A stretch of 64,000 nucleotides of DNA, taken from Pseudomonas sp. BGr12. Lineage in GTDB: Bacteria; Pseudomonadota; Gammaproteobacteria; Pseudomonadales; Pseudomonadaceae. Positions 8,841-20,339 of this stretch are shown piece by piece (within the stretch, counting starts at the first letter, position 1; the number at the start of each line of letters is the position of its first letter). The position numbers were made by a program, and so were the translations under genes. The notes under the pieces are model-generated. The model saw nothing but the letters and a program-made list of their open reading frames with translations, did no database searches and was not told where the DNA came from. Location of the stretch: positions 1-64,000 of the forward strand of contig NZ_JALRNF010000031.1 in NCBI RefSeq assembly GCF_030272895.1, written 5' to 3'.

Positions 8841-9362
8841 ATGAAGGAATCATCCCCCGCCATAACCTTGCAGCGCGCCAATGAGCACCACCTCGAAGGG
8901 CTGGCCGCGCTGTACAGCGATCCCCGTGTCGCCCGCCAGGCCTTGCAGTTGCCCTACCAGTCGCTGGACAACTGGCGCAAGCGCCTGGGGTCCGGCGAAG
9001 ACTACGAGCGCGTGCTGCGCCTGGTCGCCCTGCATCAGGGCGAGGTGATCGGCAACTGTACCCTTGAGCAGAACCCCCGCGTGCGCCGTAGCCACTGCGG
9101 CAGTATCGCCATGGGCGTGGCGTCGGCCTGGCAAGGGCAGGGGGTGGGCACTCGCCTGCTGTCGGCGGCGCTGGAGATCGCCGACGGCTGGATGGGCCTG
9201 CAACGCGTCGAGCTGACCGTGTTCAGCGACAATCAACCGGCACTGGCCCTGTACAAGCGCCAGGGCTTTGAAGTTGAAGGACAATTGCTGAACTATGCTA
9301 TGCGTGACGGCGTGCTGTGCGATGTCTACAGCATGGCGCGCCTGAAGCGACGCGGGCGTTAG
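8841..9362 (+). CDS. GNAT-family N-acetyltransferase
   Basis: 173 residues covering one GNAT domain. The acetyl-CoA loop is WQGQGVGTRLL, followed by the strand VELTVFSDNQPALALYKRQG typical of RimI/YhhY-like enzymes. YhhY-like members acetylate amino acids, but the substrate here cannot be told. AAGGAG lies 7 nt before ATG 8841; a GTG directly before it is a less likely start. Confidence 0.88.
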   Translation: MKESSPAITLQRANEHHLEGLAALYSDPRVARQALQLPYQSLDNWRKRLGSGEDYERVLRLVALHQGEVIGNCTLEQNPRVRRSHCGSIAMGVASAWQGQGVGTRLLSAALEIADGWMGLQRVELTVFSDNQPALALYKRQGFEVEGQLLNYAMRDGVLCDVYSMARLKRRGR

Positions 9363-9376
9363 AGCAGGAGGGCCTT

Positions 9377-9802
9377 ATGTCTACGCTGGAGCGGGCCATT
9401 GCGGTGGCAGCCAGGGCACATGAAGGGCAGCGCGACAAGGGCGGCGCCGCCTATATCCTGCACCCGCTGCGGGTGATGCTGAGGGTCTCGACGGTGGAGC
9501 AGCGCATTGTCGCCGTGCTGCACGACGTGCTCGAGGATTCGCCCATGACGCTCTCGGACCTGGCCCGCGAGGGCTTTGCCCTGAAGATCCTGGCGGCGGT
9601 GCAGGCGCTGAGTCGGCGCGATGACGAAAGCTACGAGGCGTTTGTCGCGCGCCTGGGCGGCGACCCGCTGGCGCGGGTGGTCAAGCTGGCCGACCTTGCC
9701 GACAACAGCGACCTGTCGCGCATCGCCATGCCCGGCCCAGACGATCTGGCGCGCCTGGCCCGTTACCAGCAGGCCAGCGCCTACCTGCAGGCGCTGGCCT
9801 GA
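9377..9802 (+). CDS. Small HD-domain hydrolase, MESH1/SpoT-hydrolase-like
   Basis: 141 residues made of a single HD domain. Visible metal-site motifs are the HPLRV segment, LHDVLEDS (the HDxxED box) and KLADLADN, all in SpoT-hydrolase order. Proteins of this size and pattern are small alarmone hydrolases (MESH1-like) that remove pyrophosphate from (p)ppGpp; other nucleotide substrates are possible. AGGAGG lies 5 nt before ATG 9377. It follows the acetyltransferase gene by 14 bp and is probably cotranscribed. Confidence 0.82.
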   Translation: MSTLERAIAVAARAHEGQRDKGGAAYILHPLRVMLRVSTVEQRIVAVLHDVLEDSPMTLSDLAREGFALKILAAVQALSRRDDESYEAFVARLGGDPLARVVKLADLADNSDLSRIAMPGPDDLARLARYQQASAYLQALA

Positions 9803-9805
9803 GCC

Positions 9806-10498
9806 TCAACCGCAGGCGCTAAGGTTCACCGGGCCTACGAATTGATTGCCGTGGCCCATTACGCAGGCCACCCGCTGGTTGCGCTGGCGCTCCCAGGGCT
9901 GCGGCGGGTAGGTCTTGTTCCAGGCTTCATAGAGCTGGCGGTCTTGCTTGGACAGCTTGAGGTTGTACTGCTTGCTCATATAGAAGTAGGTGCGCGCGAT
10001 CATGCCGCGAATCGAAGGCCGTGGCATGACCTTCTTGGCCTTGAAATCCACCTGGGTCAGGCACGAACCGTACTGCCCGCGCTGCTCGGGCAGCCAGCCG
10101 AAACTGAAGTTGCTGCGATCGCCGTTGACCTCGCCGATGCTCGGCACCAGGTTGTGCAGGTCGGCTTCGGCGCGCTGGTAGACCTTGTCGTTGCTCGAAC
10201 AGTTCTTGCGCCCACCGTCCTGCCAGCACTGGCGCTGGTGGCCGATCTGCCAGGCCGGGACGATGTGCTCCCACTCGATGCGCGCAGCGCGGTTGGCGTT
10301 CTTGCGTGGTACATAACCGCAACTGGCGAGATCGACCTTGTTGCCGTTGTACTTGCAGCCGCAATAGAACTCGGTGGACTGCGGCGCATACAGGCGCCAG
10401 GCGACCTTCTTGGCTTCGCTGAAGGTGCGTGGCGCATCGGCATGGGCGCTGGTGATACTGAACAACAGGCAGGCGACTGCAAAAAACGAAACTCTCAT
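9806..10498 (-). CDS. Secreted endonuclease I (EndA/Dns family)
   Basis: About 230 residues with a Sec signal peptide (cleavage near TSAHA). The core has the endonuclease I signature IEWEHIVPAW, with the catalytic His, then DLHNLVPSIGEVNGDRSNF, and Cys residues for disulfides. Such enzymes degrade double-stranded DNA non-specifically in the periplasm or medium. I chose ATG 10498; a TTG at 10504 is possible. It begins 6 bp after the DUF1654 gene, and the LexA box upstream of that gene suggests DNA-damage control of both. Confidence 0.88.
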   Translation of the reverse strand: MRVSFFAVACLLFSITSAHADAPRTFSEAKKVAWRLYAPQSTEFYCGCKYNGNKVDLASCGYVPRKNANRAARIEWEHIVPAWQIGHQRQCWQDGGRKNCSSNDKVYQRAEADLHNLVPSIGEVNGDRSNFSFGWLPEQRGQYGSCLTQVDFKAKKVMPRPSIRGMIARTYFYMSKQYNLKLSKQDRQLYEAWNKTYPPQPWERQRNQRVACVMGHGNQFVGPVNLSACG

Positions 10499-10504
10499 GC
10501 GCAA

Positions 10505-10744
10505 TCAGTCTTCCTTCGGCACCACCCAGAAAATCTGCACGCCACCGTCGTCGCGGTGGGCGAGGGTGACGTTGTCGTTCTCGGCGATTTCCTCGAGCAG
10601 GGTTTCCCAGTCGTCGGTGGACTCGTGCTCCAGGCGGAAAATCAGCGCGGCCCGGGCTTTTTGCGCGGTGGGCGAGTTGATGATCTTCTGGATGCGGATA
10701 CCCAGTTGCTCGTAACTGCTGGCGGGGGTAGAGGTGTTGGCCAC
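10505..10744 (-). CDS. DUF1654 family protein, probably SOS-regulated
   Basis: 79 residues, matching the Pseudomonas DUF1654 family as I remember it (YEQLGIRIQKIINSPTAQKA near the start, NDNVTLAHRDDGGVQIFW near the end). Function unknown. I chose GTG 10744: AAGGAA sits 6 nt upstream, and upstream starts would place the LexA box inside the coding region. It is the first gene of a two-gene unit with the secreted nuclease. Confidence 0.8.
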   Translation of the reverse strand: MANTSTPASSYEQLGIRIQKIINSPTAQKARAALIFRLEHESTDDWETLLEEIAENDNVTLAHRDDGGVQIFWVVPKED

Positions 10745-10762
10745 GAAGCGTTCCTTGTTGTG

Positions 10763-10778
10763 CTGTATGTGCATACAG
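10763..10778 (-). promoter_or_regulatory. LexA-binding site (SOS box)
   Basis: CTGTATGTGCATACAG is a perfect palindrome of the CTGT-N8-ACAG form that LexA binds. It ends 18 bp before the DUF1654 start codon and overlaps the expected promoter. A second inverted repeat (TACAGTA-TTT-TACTGTA, 10774-10790) overlaps it. Confidence 0.8.
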
Positions 10779-10893
10779 TATTTTACTGTAGGCAATTTCG
10801 CAACAGCTCGTCGGTGAAAGAGCGCATGTGACCGCAAACCGCCCGGTTTGCTGCGGCCTGTCTAAGGTTTTTTGCTGAGGATAGGGGGAGGTT

Positions 10894-10924
10894 GCGCTTG
10901 CCCGTCCTGCAGGCGGGCAAGCGC
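10894..10924. terminator. Strong hairpin after the asparaginase gene
   Basis: An 11-bp perfect stem, GCGCTTGCCCG with CGGGCAAGCGC and a 9-nt loop, starts 8 bp after the asparaginase stop codon. There is no T tract, so it may be an atypical terminator, a 3-prime stabiliser or a REP-like element. Confidence 0.5.
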
Positions 10925-10932
10925 GGGCGGGA

Positions 10933-12033
<1,101 letters not shown>

Positions 12034-12271
12034 TTATTGAATGGAGTTCGTGGTGCAGCGCGGGGAGGGGAGCAGAAAACGTACCAGCTTTGCCGTTCGT
12101 CGGCTTTCATCTTCGTTTTGTTGATTTTGCGTGGGTTTACGTAGGCGAAGTCCTGTGCGCTTTCTCGTTGCTGGTTCGGAAAACCGAATATTATTTGTAG
12201 GAGTGTTCGGTTTTACGGCGAATTTAAGGATAATTCCTACGCATAGCGTCCCAAGGGTGTACGTCGCGGAA

Positions 12272-12300
12272 TTGACAAAATTGGGTACTATTCGCATAGT
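12272..12300 (+). promoter_or_regulatory. Sigma-70 promoter of the rbs operon
   Basis: A perfect TTGACA -35 box, a 17-bp spacer and CATAGT as -10 box (4 of 6). Transcription should begin near 12307, at the edge of the operator. Confidence 0.75.
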
Positions 12301-12307
12301 AAGTTAA

Positions 12308-12321
12308 CGCAAACGTTTGCG
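12308..12321. promoter_or_regulatory. RbsR operator
   Basis: CGCAAACGTTTGCG is a perfect 14-bp palindrome with the central AAACGTTT seen in LacI/GalR-family operators such as that of E. coli RbsR. It covers the predicted transcription start of rbsB, so RbsR bound here would block initiation. Confidence 0.8.
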
Positions 12322-12355
12322 ACCCGATAAAAATCATAAAATCCGGAGTAAACCC

Positions 12356-13312
12356 ATGAAGTTGCCGTTCGCAGGACGCCTACTGGCCGTCGCCATTCTG
12401 TCTTCGCTGTCCCTCGCCATGCCCTTGTCCCAGGCCCAGGCCGATGAAAAGCCCAAGGTCGCCCTGGTGATGAAATCCCTCGCCAACGAATTCTTCCTGA
12501 CCATGGAAGACGGCGCCAAGGCCTACCAGAAAGAACACGCCAACGACTTCGAGCTGGTTTCCAACGGCATCAAGGACGAGACCGACGCGGGTAACCAGAT
12601 CCGCATCGTCGAGCAGATGATCGTCGCCAAGGTCGACGCCCTGGTCATCGCCCCGGCGGATTCCAAGGCCCTGGTACCGGTGGTGAAGAAGGCCGTGGAT
12701 GCCGGGATCACCGTGGTCAATATCGACAACCGCCTGGACCCTGAAGTCCTCAAGAGCAAGAACCTCAGCGTGCCCTTCGTAGGCCCCGACAACCGCAAGG
12801 GCGCGCGCCTGGTCGGTGACTACCTGGCCAAGGAGAAGCTCAAGGCCGGTGACCAGGTCGGCATCATCGAGGGCGTGTCCACCACCACCAACGCCCAGCA
12901 GCGCACCGCCGGCTTCAAGGACGCGATGGAAGCTGCGCAAATGAAGGTGGTCTCGGTGCAGTCCGGCGACTGGGAAATTGCCAAAGGCAATGCCGTGGCC
13001 GCGGCCATGCTCAATGCCCACCCGGATCTCAAGGCGCTGCTGGCCGGCAACGACAGCATGGCCCTGGGCGCGGTGTCGGCGGTGCGGGCGGCGGGCAAGG
13101 CCGGCCAGGTGCAGGTGGTCGGCTACGACAACATCAATGCCATCAAGCCGATGCTCAAGGACGGTCGCGTGCTCGCCACCGCCGATCAGTACGCTGCCAA
13201 ACAGGCGGTGTTCGGCATCCAGGCGGCGCTCAAGGTGCTCAAGGGCGAAAAGCCTGAAGTGGACGCCGACAACGTCATCCAGACCCCGGTCGAACTGGTC
13301 ACCAAGCCCTGA
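12356..13312 (+). CDS. rbsB: Ribose ABC transporter, periplasmic binding protein
   Basis: 318 residues with a signal peptide (cleavage near QAQA-DEK). A two-lobed sugar-binding fold of the RbsB type is indicated by VALVMKSLANEFF at the start and the hinge segments GNDSMALGAV and VVGYDNINAI. CGGAG lies 7 nt upstream of the ATG. First gene of rbsBACRKD. It captures ribose for the RbsA/RbsC importer. Confidence 0.93.
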   Translation: MKLPFAGRLLAVAILSSLSLAMPLSQAQADEKPKVALVMKSLANEFFLTMEDGAKAYQKEHANDFELVSNGIKDETDAGNQIRIVEQMIVAKVDALVIAPADSKALVPVVKKAVDAGITVVNIDNRLDPEVLKSKNLSVPFVGPDNRKGARLVGDYLAKEKLKAGDQVGIIEGVSTTTNAQQRTAGFKDAMEAAQMKVVSVQSGDWEIAKGNAVAAAMLNAHPDLKALLAGNDSMALGAVSAVRAAGKAGQVQVVGYDNINAIKPMLKDGRVLATADQYAAKQAVFGIQAALKVLKGEKPEVDADNVIQTPVELVTKP

Positions 13313-13362
13313 TAGGCGCAGCGTGTGCGCCTGCGCAAGTGCGGGCGCCAGGAGAGCAGGCA

Positions 13363-14909
13363 ATGTCAGCGACGGCAGATGTCGTACTTTCAGTCAGCGC
13401 GATCGGCAAGACCTACGCCCAGCCGGTGCTGGGCGATATCGAGCTGAGCCTCTATCGCGGTGAAGTGCTGGCCCTGACCGGCGAGAACGGCGCGGGCAAG
13501 AGCACCCTGTCGAAGATCATCGGTGGCCTCGAACAGCCCACTGTCGGGCAGATGCGCTACCAGGGCCAGCCTTACCACCCCGGCAGCCGCGCCGCCGCCG
13601 AGCGCCAGGGGGTGCGCATGGTCATGCAGGAGCTCAACCTGCTGCCGACCCTGACCGTGGCCGAGAACCTGTTTCTCGACAACCTGCCCAGCCGTGGCGG
13701 CTGGATCAGCCGCAAGCGCCTGCGCCAACTGGCCCAGGCGGCCATGGCCCGGGTTGGCCTGGAGGCCATCGACCCGGACACCCCGGTGGGGGAGCTGGGC
13801 ATCGGCCACCAGCAGATGGTGGAGATTGCCCGCAACCTGATCGGCGACTGCCATGTGCTGATCTTCGACGAGCCCACGGCCATGCTCACGGCGCGGGAGG
13901 TCGAACTGCTGTTTGACCAGATCGAGCGCCTCAAGCAGCGCGGCGTGGCCATCGTCTATATCTCCCATCGCCTGGAAGAGCTCAAGCGCATCGCCCAGCG
14001 CATCGCCGTGCTGCGCGACGGCAAGCTGGTGTGCGTCGAGCCCATGGCCCGCTACGACAGCGCGCAACTGGTCAACCTGATGGTCGGCCGCGAGCTTGCC
14101 GAGCACATCGACCTGGGCCAGCGCCAGATCGGCGCGCCGATGCTCAAGGTCAACGGCCTGAGCCGTGGCGACAAGGTGCGGGACGTATCTTTCGAAGTGC
14201 GCAGCGGCGAGATCTTCGGTATCTCCGGCCTGATCGGCGCCGGGCGCACCGAGCTGCTGCGCCTGATCTACGGTGCCGACCGTGCCGACAGCGGCAGCAT
14301 CGAACTGGGCAACCCGCTGCGTTCGGTACGCATCGACTCACCTGTCACCGCCGTGCGCGAAGGCATCGCCCTGATCACCGAAGACCGCAAGGGCGAAGGC
14401 CTGCTGCTGTCGCAGTCGATCAGCGCCAACATCGCCCTGGGCAACCTGCCGGCGATCTCCCGTGCCGGCGTGGTCGACAGCAGTGCCGAGCGCGAATTGG
14501 CGCAGCGGCAGATCGGCGCCATGCGCATTCGCAGCGCCGGCCCCGAGCAGGTGGTCGGCGAGCTGTCCGGCGGCAACCAGCAGAAGGTGGTGATTGGCCG
14601 CTGGCTGGAGCGCGACTGTACGGTACTGCTGTTCGACGAGCCGACCCGTGGCATCGATGTCGGTGCCAAGTTCGACATCTACGGCCTGCTGGCCGACCTC
14701 GCGCGCCAGGGCAAGGCGATCGTGGTGGTGTCCAGCGACCTGCGCGAGCTGATGCTGATCTGCGACCGCATCGGCGTGCTCAGCGCCGGGCGCCTGATCG
14801 ACACCTTCGCGCGCGATCATTGGACCCAGGACCAACTACTGGCCGCGGCCTTCGCCGGCTATCAGAAACGTGATGCGTTGCTGCATGAAGCAGCAATCAG
14901 GACCACCCC

Positions 14910-14913
<4 letters not shown>
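13363..14913 (+). CDS. rbsA: Ribose ABC transporter, ATP-binding protein
   Basis: 516 residues with two fused ABC domains, as in all sugar importers of this class. The first has Walker A GENGAGKST and Walker B VLIFDEPTAML. The second has the degenerate loop GLIGAGRTEL, signature LSGGNQQKV and Walker B LLFDEPTRGID. ATG 13363 has AGGAG upstream. It overlaps rbsC by 4 bp (ATGA), so translation is coupled. It powers ribose import. Confidence 0.95.
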
Positions 14914-15902
<989 letters not shown>

Positions 15903-15905
15903 ACA

Positions 15906-16928
15906 ATGGCAACCATCAAAGATGTCGCGGCACTGGCAGGTATCTCCTATACCACCGTGTCCCATGTACTGAACAAGACCCGCCCGGTCAGCGAGCAGGT
16001 GCGCCTGAAGGTCGAGGCGGCCATCGCCGAGCTCGACTACGTGCCCAGCGCCGTGGCCCGTTCGCTCAAGGCGCGCAGCACCGCCACCATCGGCCTGCTG
16101 GTGCCCAATGCGGTCAACCCGTACTTCGCGGAGCTTGCCCGGGGCATCGAGGACGGCTGCGAGCGCAACGGCTACTGCGTGATCCTCTGCAACTCCGACG
16201 ACAACCCGCAAAAGCAGCGCAGCTACCTGCGCGTGCTGCTGGAAAAGCGCATCGACGGCCTGATCGTCGCCTCGGTGGGCGAAGATAGCGACCTGCTGCA
16301 GAGCCTGGCCAGCGTGCGCACCCCCATGGTCATCGTCGACCGTGCCCTGGAAGGGGTGGAGGCGGACCTGGTGAGCATCGACCATGAGCAGGGCGCCTAC
16401 CTGGCTACCCGTCACCTGCTGGAGCTGGGCCATCGCGACATTGCCTGCATCGGCGGGCCGGCCACTACCAGCACCGCACAACTGCGCCTGGCCGGTTTCC
16501 GGCGTGCCCTGGCCGAGGCCGGGGTGACGGTGGCTGACGACCGTATCGTCAGCAGCGACTTTACCAGCCTGGGCGGTTATGCCGCTGCCGTGCCGCTGCT
16601 GGAAGGCCAGCGGCCGACGGCGATTTTCGCCGGCAACGACATGATCGGCATCGGCGTGCTGCGCGCCGCCGCCGAGCGCAATATCTGCGTGCCCAACGAG
16701 CTGTCGGTGATCGGCTTCGACGATATCCAGCTCAGCCGCTATGTGTTCCCGGCGCTGACCACGGTCGGCCAGTCGATCCGCGAGCTGGGCGAGAGCGCTG
16801 CGGCCCTGTTGCTGTCGCGCATCGCCCAGCCGCTGCGCGGTGCCCCGGAGCAGCGCATCGTCGCGCCGAAGATCGTGCTGCGCGAGTCCACCGCGCCGCG
16901 CCCCGACCTGTTCAACGATTACCGCTGA
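15906..16928 (+). CDS. rbsR: LacI-family repressor of the ribose operon
   Basis: 340 residues. The N-terminal helix-turn-helix reads TIKDVAALAGISYTTVSHVL, then the hinge (AVARSLKARST) and a periplasmic-binding-protein-like sensor. It begins 3 bp after rbsC. It most likely binds the palindrome at 12308-12321 and is released by ribose or a ribose metabolite. Being in the operon it regulates, it should be autoregulated. Confidence 0.93.
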   Translation: MATIKDVAALAGISYTTVSHVLNKTRPVSEQVRLKVEAAIAELDYVPSAVARSLKARSTATIGLLVPNAVNPYFAELARGIEDGCERNGYCVILCNSDDNPQKQRSYLRVLLEKRIDGLIVASVGEDSDLLQSLASVRTPMVIVDRALEGVEADLVSIDHEQGAYLATRHLLELGHRDIACIGGPATTSTAQLRLAGFRRALAEAGVTVADDRIVSSDFTSLGGYAAAVPLLEGQRPTAIFAGNDMIGIGVLRAAAERNICVPNELSVIGFDDIQLSRYVFPALTTVGQSIRELGESAAALLLSRIAQPLRGAPEQRIVAPKIVLRESTAPRPDLFNDYR

Positions 16929-16941
16929 GAGCGAGCCGAAC

Positions 16942-17850
16942 ATGCAAGCCAAGGTAGTGGTGGTAGGAAGCCTGAACATGGACCTGGTGGCCCGCGCCCC
17001 ACGCTTGCCGCGTGCCGGCGAGACCCTGGCGGGCGAGTCCTTTGCCACGGTGCCGGGCGGCAAGGGTGCCAACCAGGCGGTGGCGGTGGCGCGCCTGGGC
17101 GCGTCGGTGGCGATGATCGGCAATGTCGGTGACGACGCCTACGGCCAGCAGTTGCGCCAGGCCCTGCTCGATGAAGGCATCGACTGCCAGGGCGTGGCGG
17201 TATGTACCGGCGTGTCCAGCGGCCTGGCGCTGATCGTGGTGGATGCCAGCAGCCAGAATTCCATCGTCATCATTCCCGGCGGCAATGGCCAGTTGCTGCC
17301 CGAGTCGGTGCAGGCCTTCGATGCCTTGCTCAAGCGCGCCGAGGTGATCATCTGCCAATTGGAAGTGCCGCTGGCCACTGTCGCCTACACCCTGGCGCGT
17401 GGCCGAGCTTTGGGCAAAACGGTGATCCTCAATCCCGCACCTTGCACCGGCCCCTTGCCCCAGGACTGGTATGCTGCTATCGACTACCTGATTCCCAACG
17501 AAAGCGAAGCCCAGGCGCTGACGGGCGTAGCGGTGAGCGACCTGGCCAGCGCCGAGGTCGCCGCCGAGCAATTGCGCAGCCTGGGGGTGCAGAATGTGAT
17601 CGTCACCCTCGGTGCCCAGGGTGCTTTGTTTGCCAGCGCCCAGGGCGTGCGGCACTTTCCGGCGCCGGTGGTGCAGCCGCTGGACACCACGGCGGCGGGC
17701 GACACCTTTGTCGGTGGCTTCGCCGCCGCCCTGGCGCGGGGCGTGGAGGAGGGCGAGGCGATCGCCTTCGGCCAGCGCGCCGCCGCCTTGTCGGTCACCC
17801 GTGCCGGCGCCCAGCCGTCCATCCCTTACCTGTTCGAGGTGCAGCCATGA
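16942..17850 (+). CDS. rbsK: Ribokinase
   Basis: 302 residues of the PfkB/ribokinase fold. Present are [17 protein letters not shown], the [16 protein letters not shown] signature and the C-terminal [13 protein letters not shown] with the catalytic Asp and anion hole. It phosphorylates ribose to ribose 5-phosphate. ATG 16942 starts 13 bp after rbsR, with only a weak ribosome-binding site. Confidence 0.95.
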   Translation: MQAKVVVVGSLNMDLVARAPRLPRAGETLAGESFATVPGGKGANQAVAVARLGASVAMIGNVGDDAYGQQLRQALLDEGIDCQGVAVCTGVSSGLALIVVDASSQNSIVIIPGGNGQLLPESVQAFDALLKRAEVIICQLEVPLATVAYTLARGRALGKTVILNPAPCTGPLPQDWYAAIDYLIPNESEAQALTGVAVSDLASAEVAAEQLRSLGVQNVIVTLGAQGALFASAQGVRHFPAPVVQPLDTTAAGDTFVGGFAAALARGVEEGEAIAFGQRAAALSVTRAGAQPSIPYLFEVQP

Positions 17851-18251
17851 AAAAGACGCCCCTGCTCAACATCGCCCTGTCGCGGGTCGTGGCCTCCCTG
17901 GGGCATGGCGACATCCTGGTGATCGGCGATGCCGGCCTGCCGGTGCCGCCGGGTGTCGAGCTGATCGACCTGGCCTTGACCGCGGGCATTCCCGACTTTG
18001 CCAGCACCCTGCGGGCGGTGCTCAGCGAGATGCAGGTGGAAAGCCATGTGCTGGCCGATGAAATCTTCAAGGCCGCGCCACCGGCGCTCGACGCCATCGA
18101 GCAAAGCCATGCCCTGGGCCAGATAGGCACTCGCCAGGTCATGGGGCACGCAGGCTTCAAGCAACTGTGTGCCAATGCCCGCGCCGTGGTGCGCACCGGC
18201 GAGTGCAAGCCTTACAGTAATATCGCCCTGGTCGCCGGGGTCACCTTCTAG
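17847..18251 (+). CDS. rbsD: D-ribose pyranase
   Basis: 134 residues. [16 protein letters not shown] near the start contains the catalytic His, and the C-terminus has the conserved YSNIAL. It interconverts the pyranose and furanose forms of ribose for ribokinase. Its ATG overlaps the rbsK stop (ATGA). Confidence 0.95.
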   Translation: MKKTPLLNIALSRVVASLGHGDILVIGDAGLPVPPGVELIDLALTAGIPDFASTLRAVLSEMQVESHVLADEIFKAAPPALDAIEQSHALGQIGTRQVMGHAGFKQLCANARAVVRTGECKPYSNIALVAGVTF

Positions 18252-19196
18252 GTGGCGCCCATCGACCTGATCATCGACACCGACCCCGGTGCCGACGATG
18301 TGGTGGCCTTGCTGCTGGCCATGGCTTCGCCCAATGAGCTGAACATTCGCGCCATCACCACCGTGGCCGGCAACGTCAGCCTCGACAAGGCGGCGCGCAA
18401 TGCCCGGCTGGCGCGGGAATGGGGTGGTCGCGAGGAGATTCCGGTGTACGCCGGCGCGCCTGCGCCGTTGCAACGCTCGCCCGTCTACGCGCAAGACATC
18501 CATGGCGACGAGGGGCTGCCGGGTGTCGAGGTGTACGAGCCGCGCAAGGGCCTGGCCGAAGGCAGCGCCGTGCGCTACCTGATCGACACCCTGGGCAGCG
18601 CCGAGCCCCACAGCATCACCCTGGCCATGCTCGGCCCGCAGACCAACCTGGCCCTGGCCTTGCTCCAGGCGCCGGAGATCGTCAGGGGCATCAAGGAGGT
18701 GGTGGTGATGGGCGGTGCCCATTTCAATGGCGGCAATATCACCCCGGTGGCCGAATTCAACCTGTTCGCCGATCCCCATGCGGCCGAGGTGGTGATGGGC
18801 AGTGGTGTCAGGCTCACCTACCTGCCGCTGGATGCCACCCACCAGGTGCTGACCAGCGAAGCCCGGCTGGCGCAGCTCAGGGCGCTGAACAATTCGGCCA
18901 GCCAGCGGGTGGTCGCGATTCTCGAGGCTTATATCAAGGCCGACATGACGCGCTACGACCTGCCGGGCGGGCCGGTGCATGACGCCTGCGTGATTGCCTG
19001 GCTGCTCAGGCCGCAGCTGTTCGAAGGCCGACGAATCTACCTGCAGGTAGACAGCCGTGAAGGCCCGACCTTCGGCCAGAGCATTGCCGACTGGCATGGC
19101 GCCTTGCAGCAGCCTGCCAACGTGACCTGGATCGCCCGTGCCGACGCCCAGGGCTTTTTCGACCTGCTCAGTGCGCGGCTTGCGCGTCTGATGTAG
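18252..19196 (+). CDS. Inosine-uridine-type nucleoside hydrolase
   Basis: 314 residues starting at a GTG immediately after the rbsD stop codon. The N-terminal DTDPGADD is the calcium-binding Asp cluster of the IUNH family, and PVHDACVIAW carries the downstream metal and leaving-group residues. The enzyme releases ribose from nucleosides, so it feeds the rbs pathway it is joined to. Base specificity cannot be told. Confidence 0.92.
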   Translation: MAPIDLIIDTDPGADDVVALLLAMASPNELNIRAITTVAGNVSLDKAARNARLAREWGGREEIPVYAGAPAPLQRSPVYAQDIHGDEGLPGVEVYEPRKGLAEGSAVRYLIDTLGSAEPHSITLAMLGPQTNLALALLQAPEIVRGIKEVVVMGGAHFNGGNITPVAEFNLFADPHAAEVVMGSGVRLTYLPLDATHQVLTSEARLAQLRALNNSASQRVVAILEAYIKADMTRYDLPGGPVHDACVIAWLLRPQLFEGRRIYLQVDSREGPTFGQSIADWHGALQQPANVTWIARADAQGFFDLLSARLARLM

Positions 19197-19374
19197 TGCG
19201 CAAGTGGTGTTCGAAAACCTGCGCGACAAAACTGCGTGCAGCCTCGTTACCCAGGTCCTTGACCAGCAGGTCGACGGCTATCAGCATCAGTTCTTCGGCG
19301 CTGCCGGGGCTGTAGGCGCTCTGGCCGTCCGGCCATTTGACCTTGATGTCGGCATCGATGGTGTAGCTTGTCAT
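19168..19374 (-). CDS. Small uncharacterised protein
   Basis: 68 residues, acidic, without membrane segments or Cys. Not recognised. It is convergent with the nucleoside hydrolase gene and overlaps its end by 29 bp. The ribosome-binding site is weak (GGACGAG close to the ATG). The sequence looks globular rather than random (TIDADIKVKWPDG, SAEELMLIAVDLLVKDLG), which is why I keep it. Confidence 0.5.
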   Translation of the reverse strand: MTSYTIDADIKVKWPDGQSAYSPGSAEELMLIAVDLLVKDLGNEAARSFVAQVFEHHLRTTSDAQAAH

Positions 19375-19568
19375 GAACTCGTCCGGATGAATGCTGCGCG
19401 CGCAATGGGTTCAAATGCCGGGTCCTGGCGTTTGAAGGGCGCGGCCTGGCTGCACGACGCCCCAAGTGTGCAGTAAATCATGCCGGCGCCTGCCGCGGCA
19501 CTGCGACTTTAGGCATAAGGGCAGGGGGCGTGGCAAACTAATGGTTTTCAGCGGGTCGGAACCTAGCC

Positions 19569-19871
19569 GTGCAAATCGATCTGAACAACCCTGAACAGTT
19601 CACCCTCGAGGCTGTGCGCAGCCTGCTGGCCACCGGCAACAATGCCGTGCACAACCAGCTGCGGGTCAGCCGTGGCGGCATTGCCTGGCTGTCCCAGGTG
19701 GTGGGTGGCCGCGAACTGGACGGCCTGGCCTTTCGTCTGGAAACCTGGGCGGCAGGCTCGGGCTGCGTCGGCGAGCAGGCCGCGGCCGACGAGCGCTGGG
19801 TGCAGCAGGTGTTTAGCGTCCTGCAACGCAACTGGCCAAAACCGTCGAGCGACTACATCGACCTGTACTGA
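19569..19871 (+). CDS. Conserved small hypothetical protein
   Basis: 100 residues from a GTG. Not assigned to a function, but the sequence resembles a short protein I recall from many Pseudomonas genomes (ending in SDYIDLY). No signal peptide or membrane helix. It stands alone between the rbs operon and the inhibitor-like lipoprotein. Confidence 0.65.
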   Translation: MQIDLNNPEQFTLEAVRSLLATGNNAVHNQLRVSRGGIAWLSQVVGGRELDGLAFRLETWAAGSGCVGEQAAADERWVQQVFSVLQRNWPKPSSDYIDLY

Positions 19872-20001
19872 GCCGTGCAAAATCCCGTGACGATTGCATT
19901 TTTACCTGGGGGCGCTGGCTCAGGCAGACTTGACGGGTTTTGCAACGAAAAACCAGCGAAGCTGTCCAACGGGCAGCATTCCCGTATTCAAAGGAGGATT
20001 C

Positions 20002-20313
20002 ATGTTTCGTGCATCATTGATGGGCCTGTTGGCGGTCGCCGTGCTGAGCGGCTGCAGCACGGGCGGCACGTCGTCGAAGGCGTCTGACCCTGTGGCTGCC
20101 AATACCGACGGCCGTTGCCAGGCCAGCGGTGCCGGGTTTGCCGTGGGCAAGCAGGTGTCGCCGGCGCTGGTCGAGCAGGCCCGCAAGGCCAGCGGCTCGC
20201 AGCTGGCCCGCGCCGTTGGGCCGAATGATGTCATGACCCTGGAGTACCGCTCCGAGCGCCTGAACCTCAACACCAATGCCCAGGGTGTGGTTACTGGCGT
20301 CAACTGCGGCTGA
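20002..20313 (+). CDS. Lipoprotein of the peptidase-inhibitor I78 family
   Basis: 103 residues. Lipoprotein signal MFRASLMGLLAVAVLSGC with lipobox LSGC. The rest matches the I78 family of potato-inhibitor-I-like serine protease inhibitors: Cys in GRCQASGAGFAVGKQ, then LVEQARKASG, a predicted reactive loop near RAVGPNDVMTLEY, and the terminal RLNLNTNAQGVVTGVNCG. It may protect the envelope against elastase-like proteases. AAGGAGG lies 5 nt upstream. Confidence 0.82.
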   Translation: MFRASLMGLLAVAVLSGCSTGGTSSKASDPVAANTDGRCQASGAGFAVGKQVSPALVEQARKASGSQLARAVGPNDVMTLEYRSERLNLNTNAQGVVTGVNCG

Positions 20314-20339
20314 GATCTCGCCTACGGGGCGGGCTTGCT

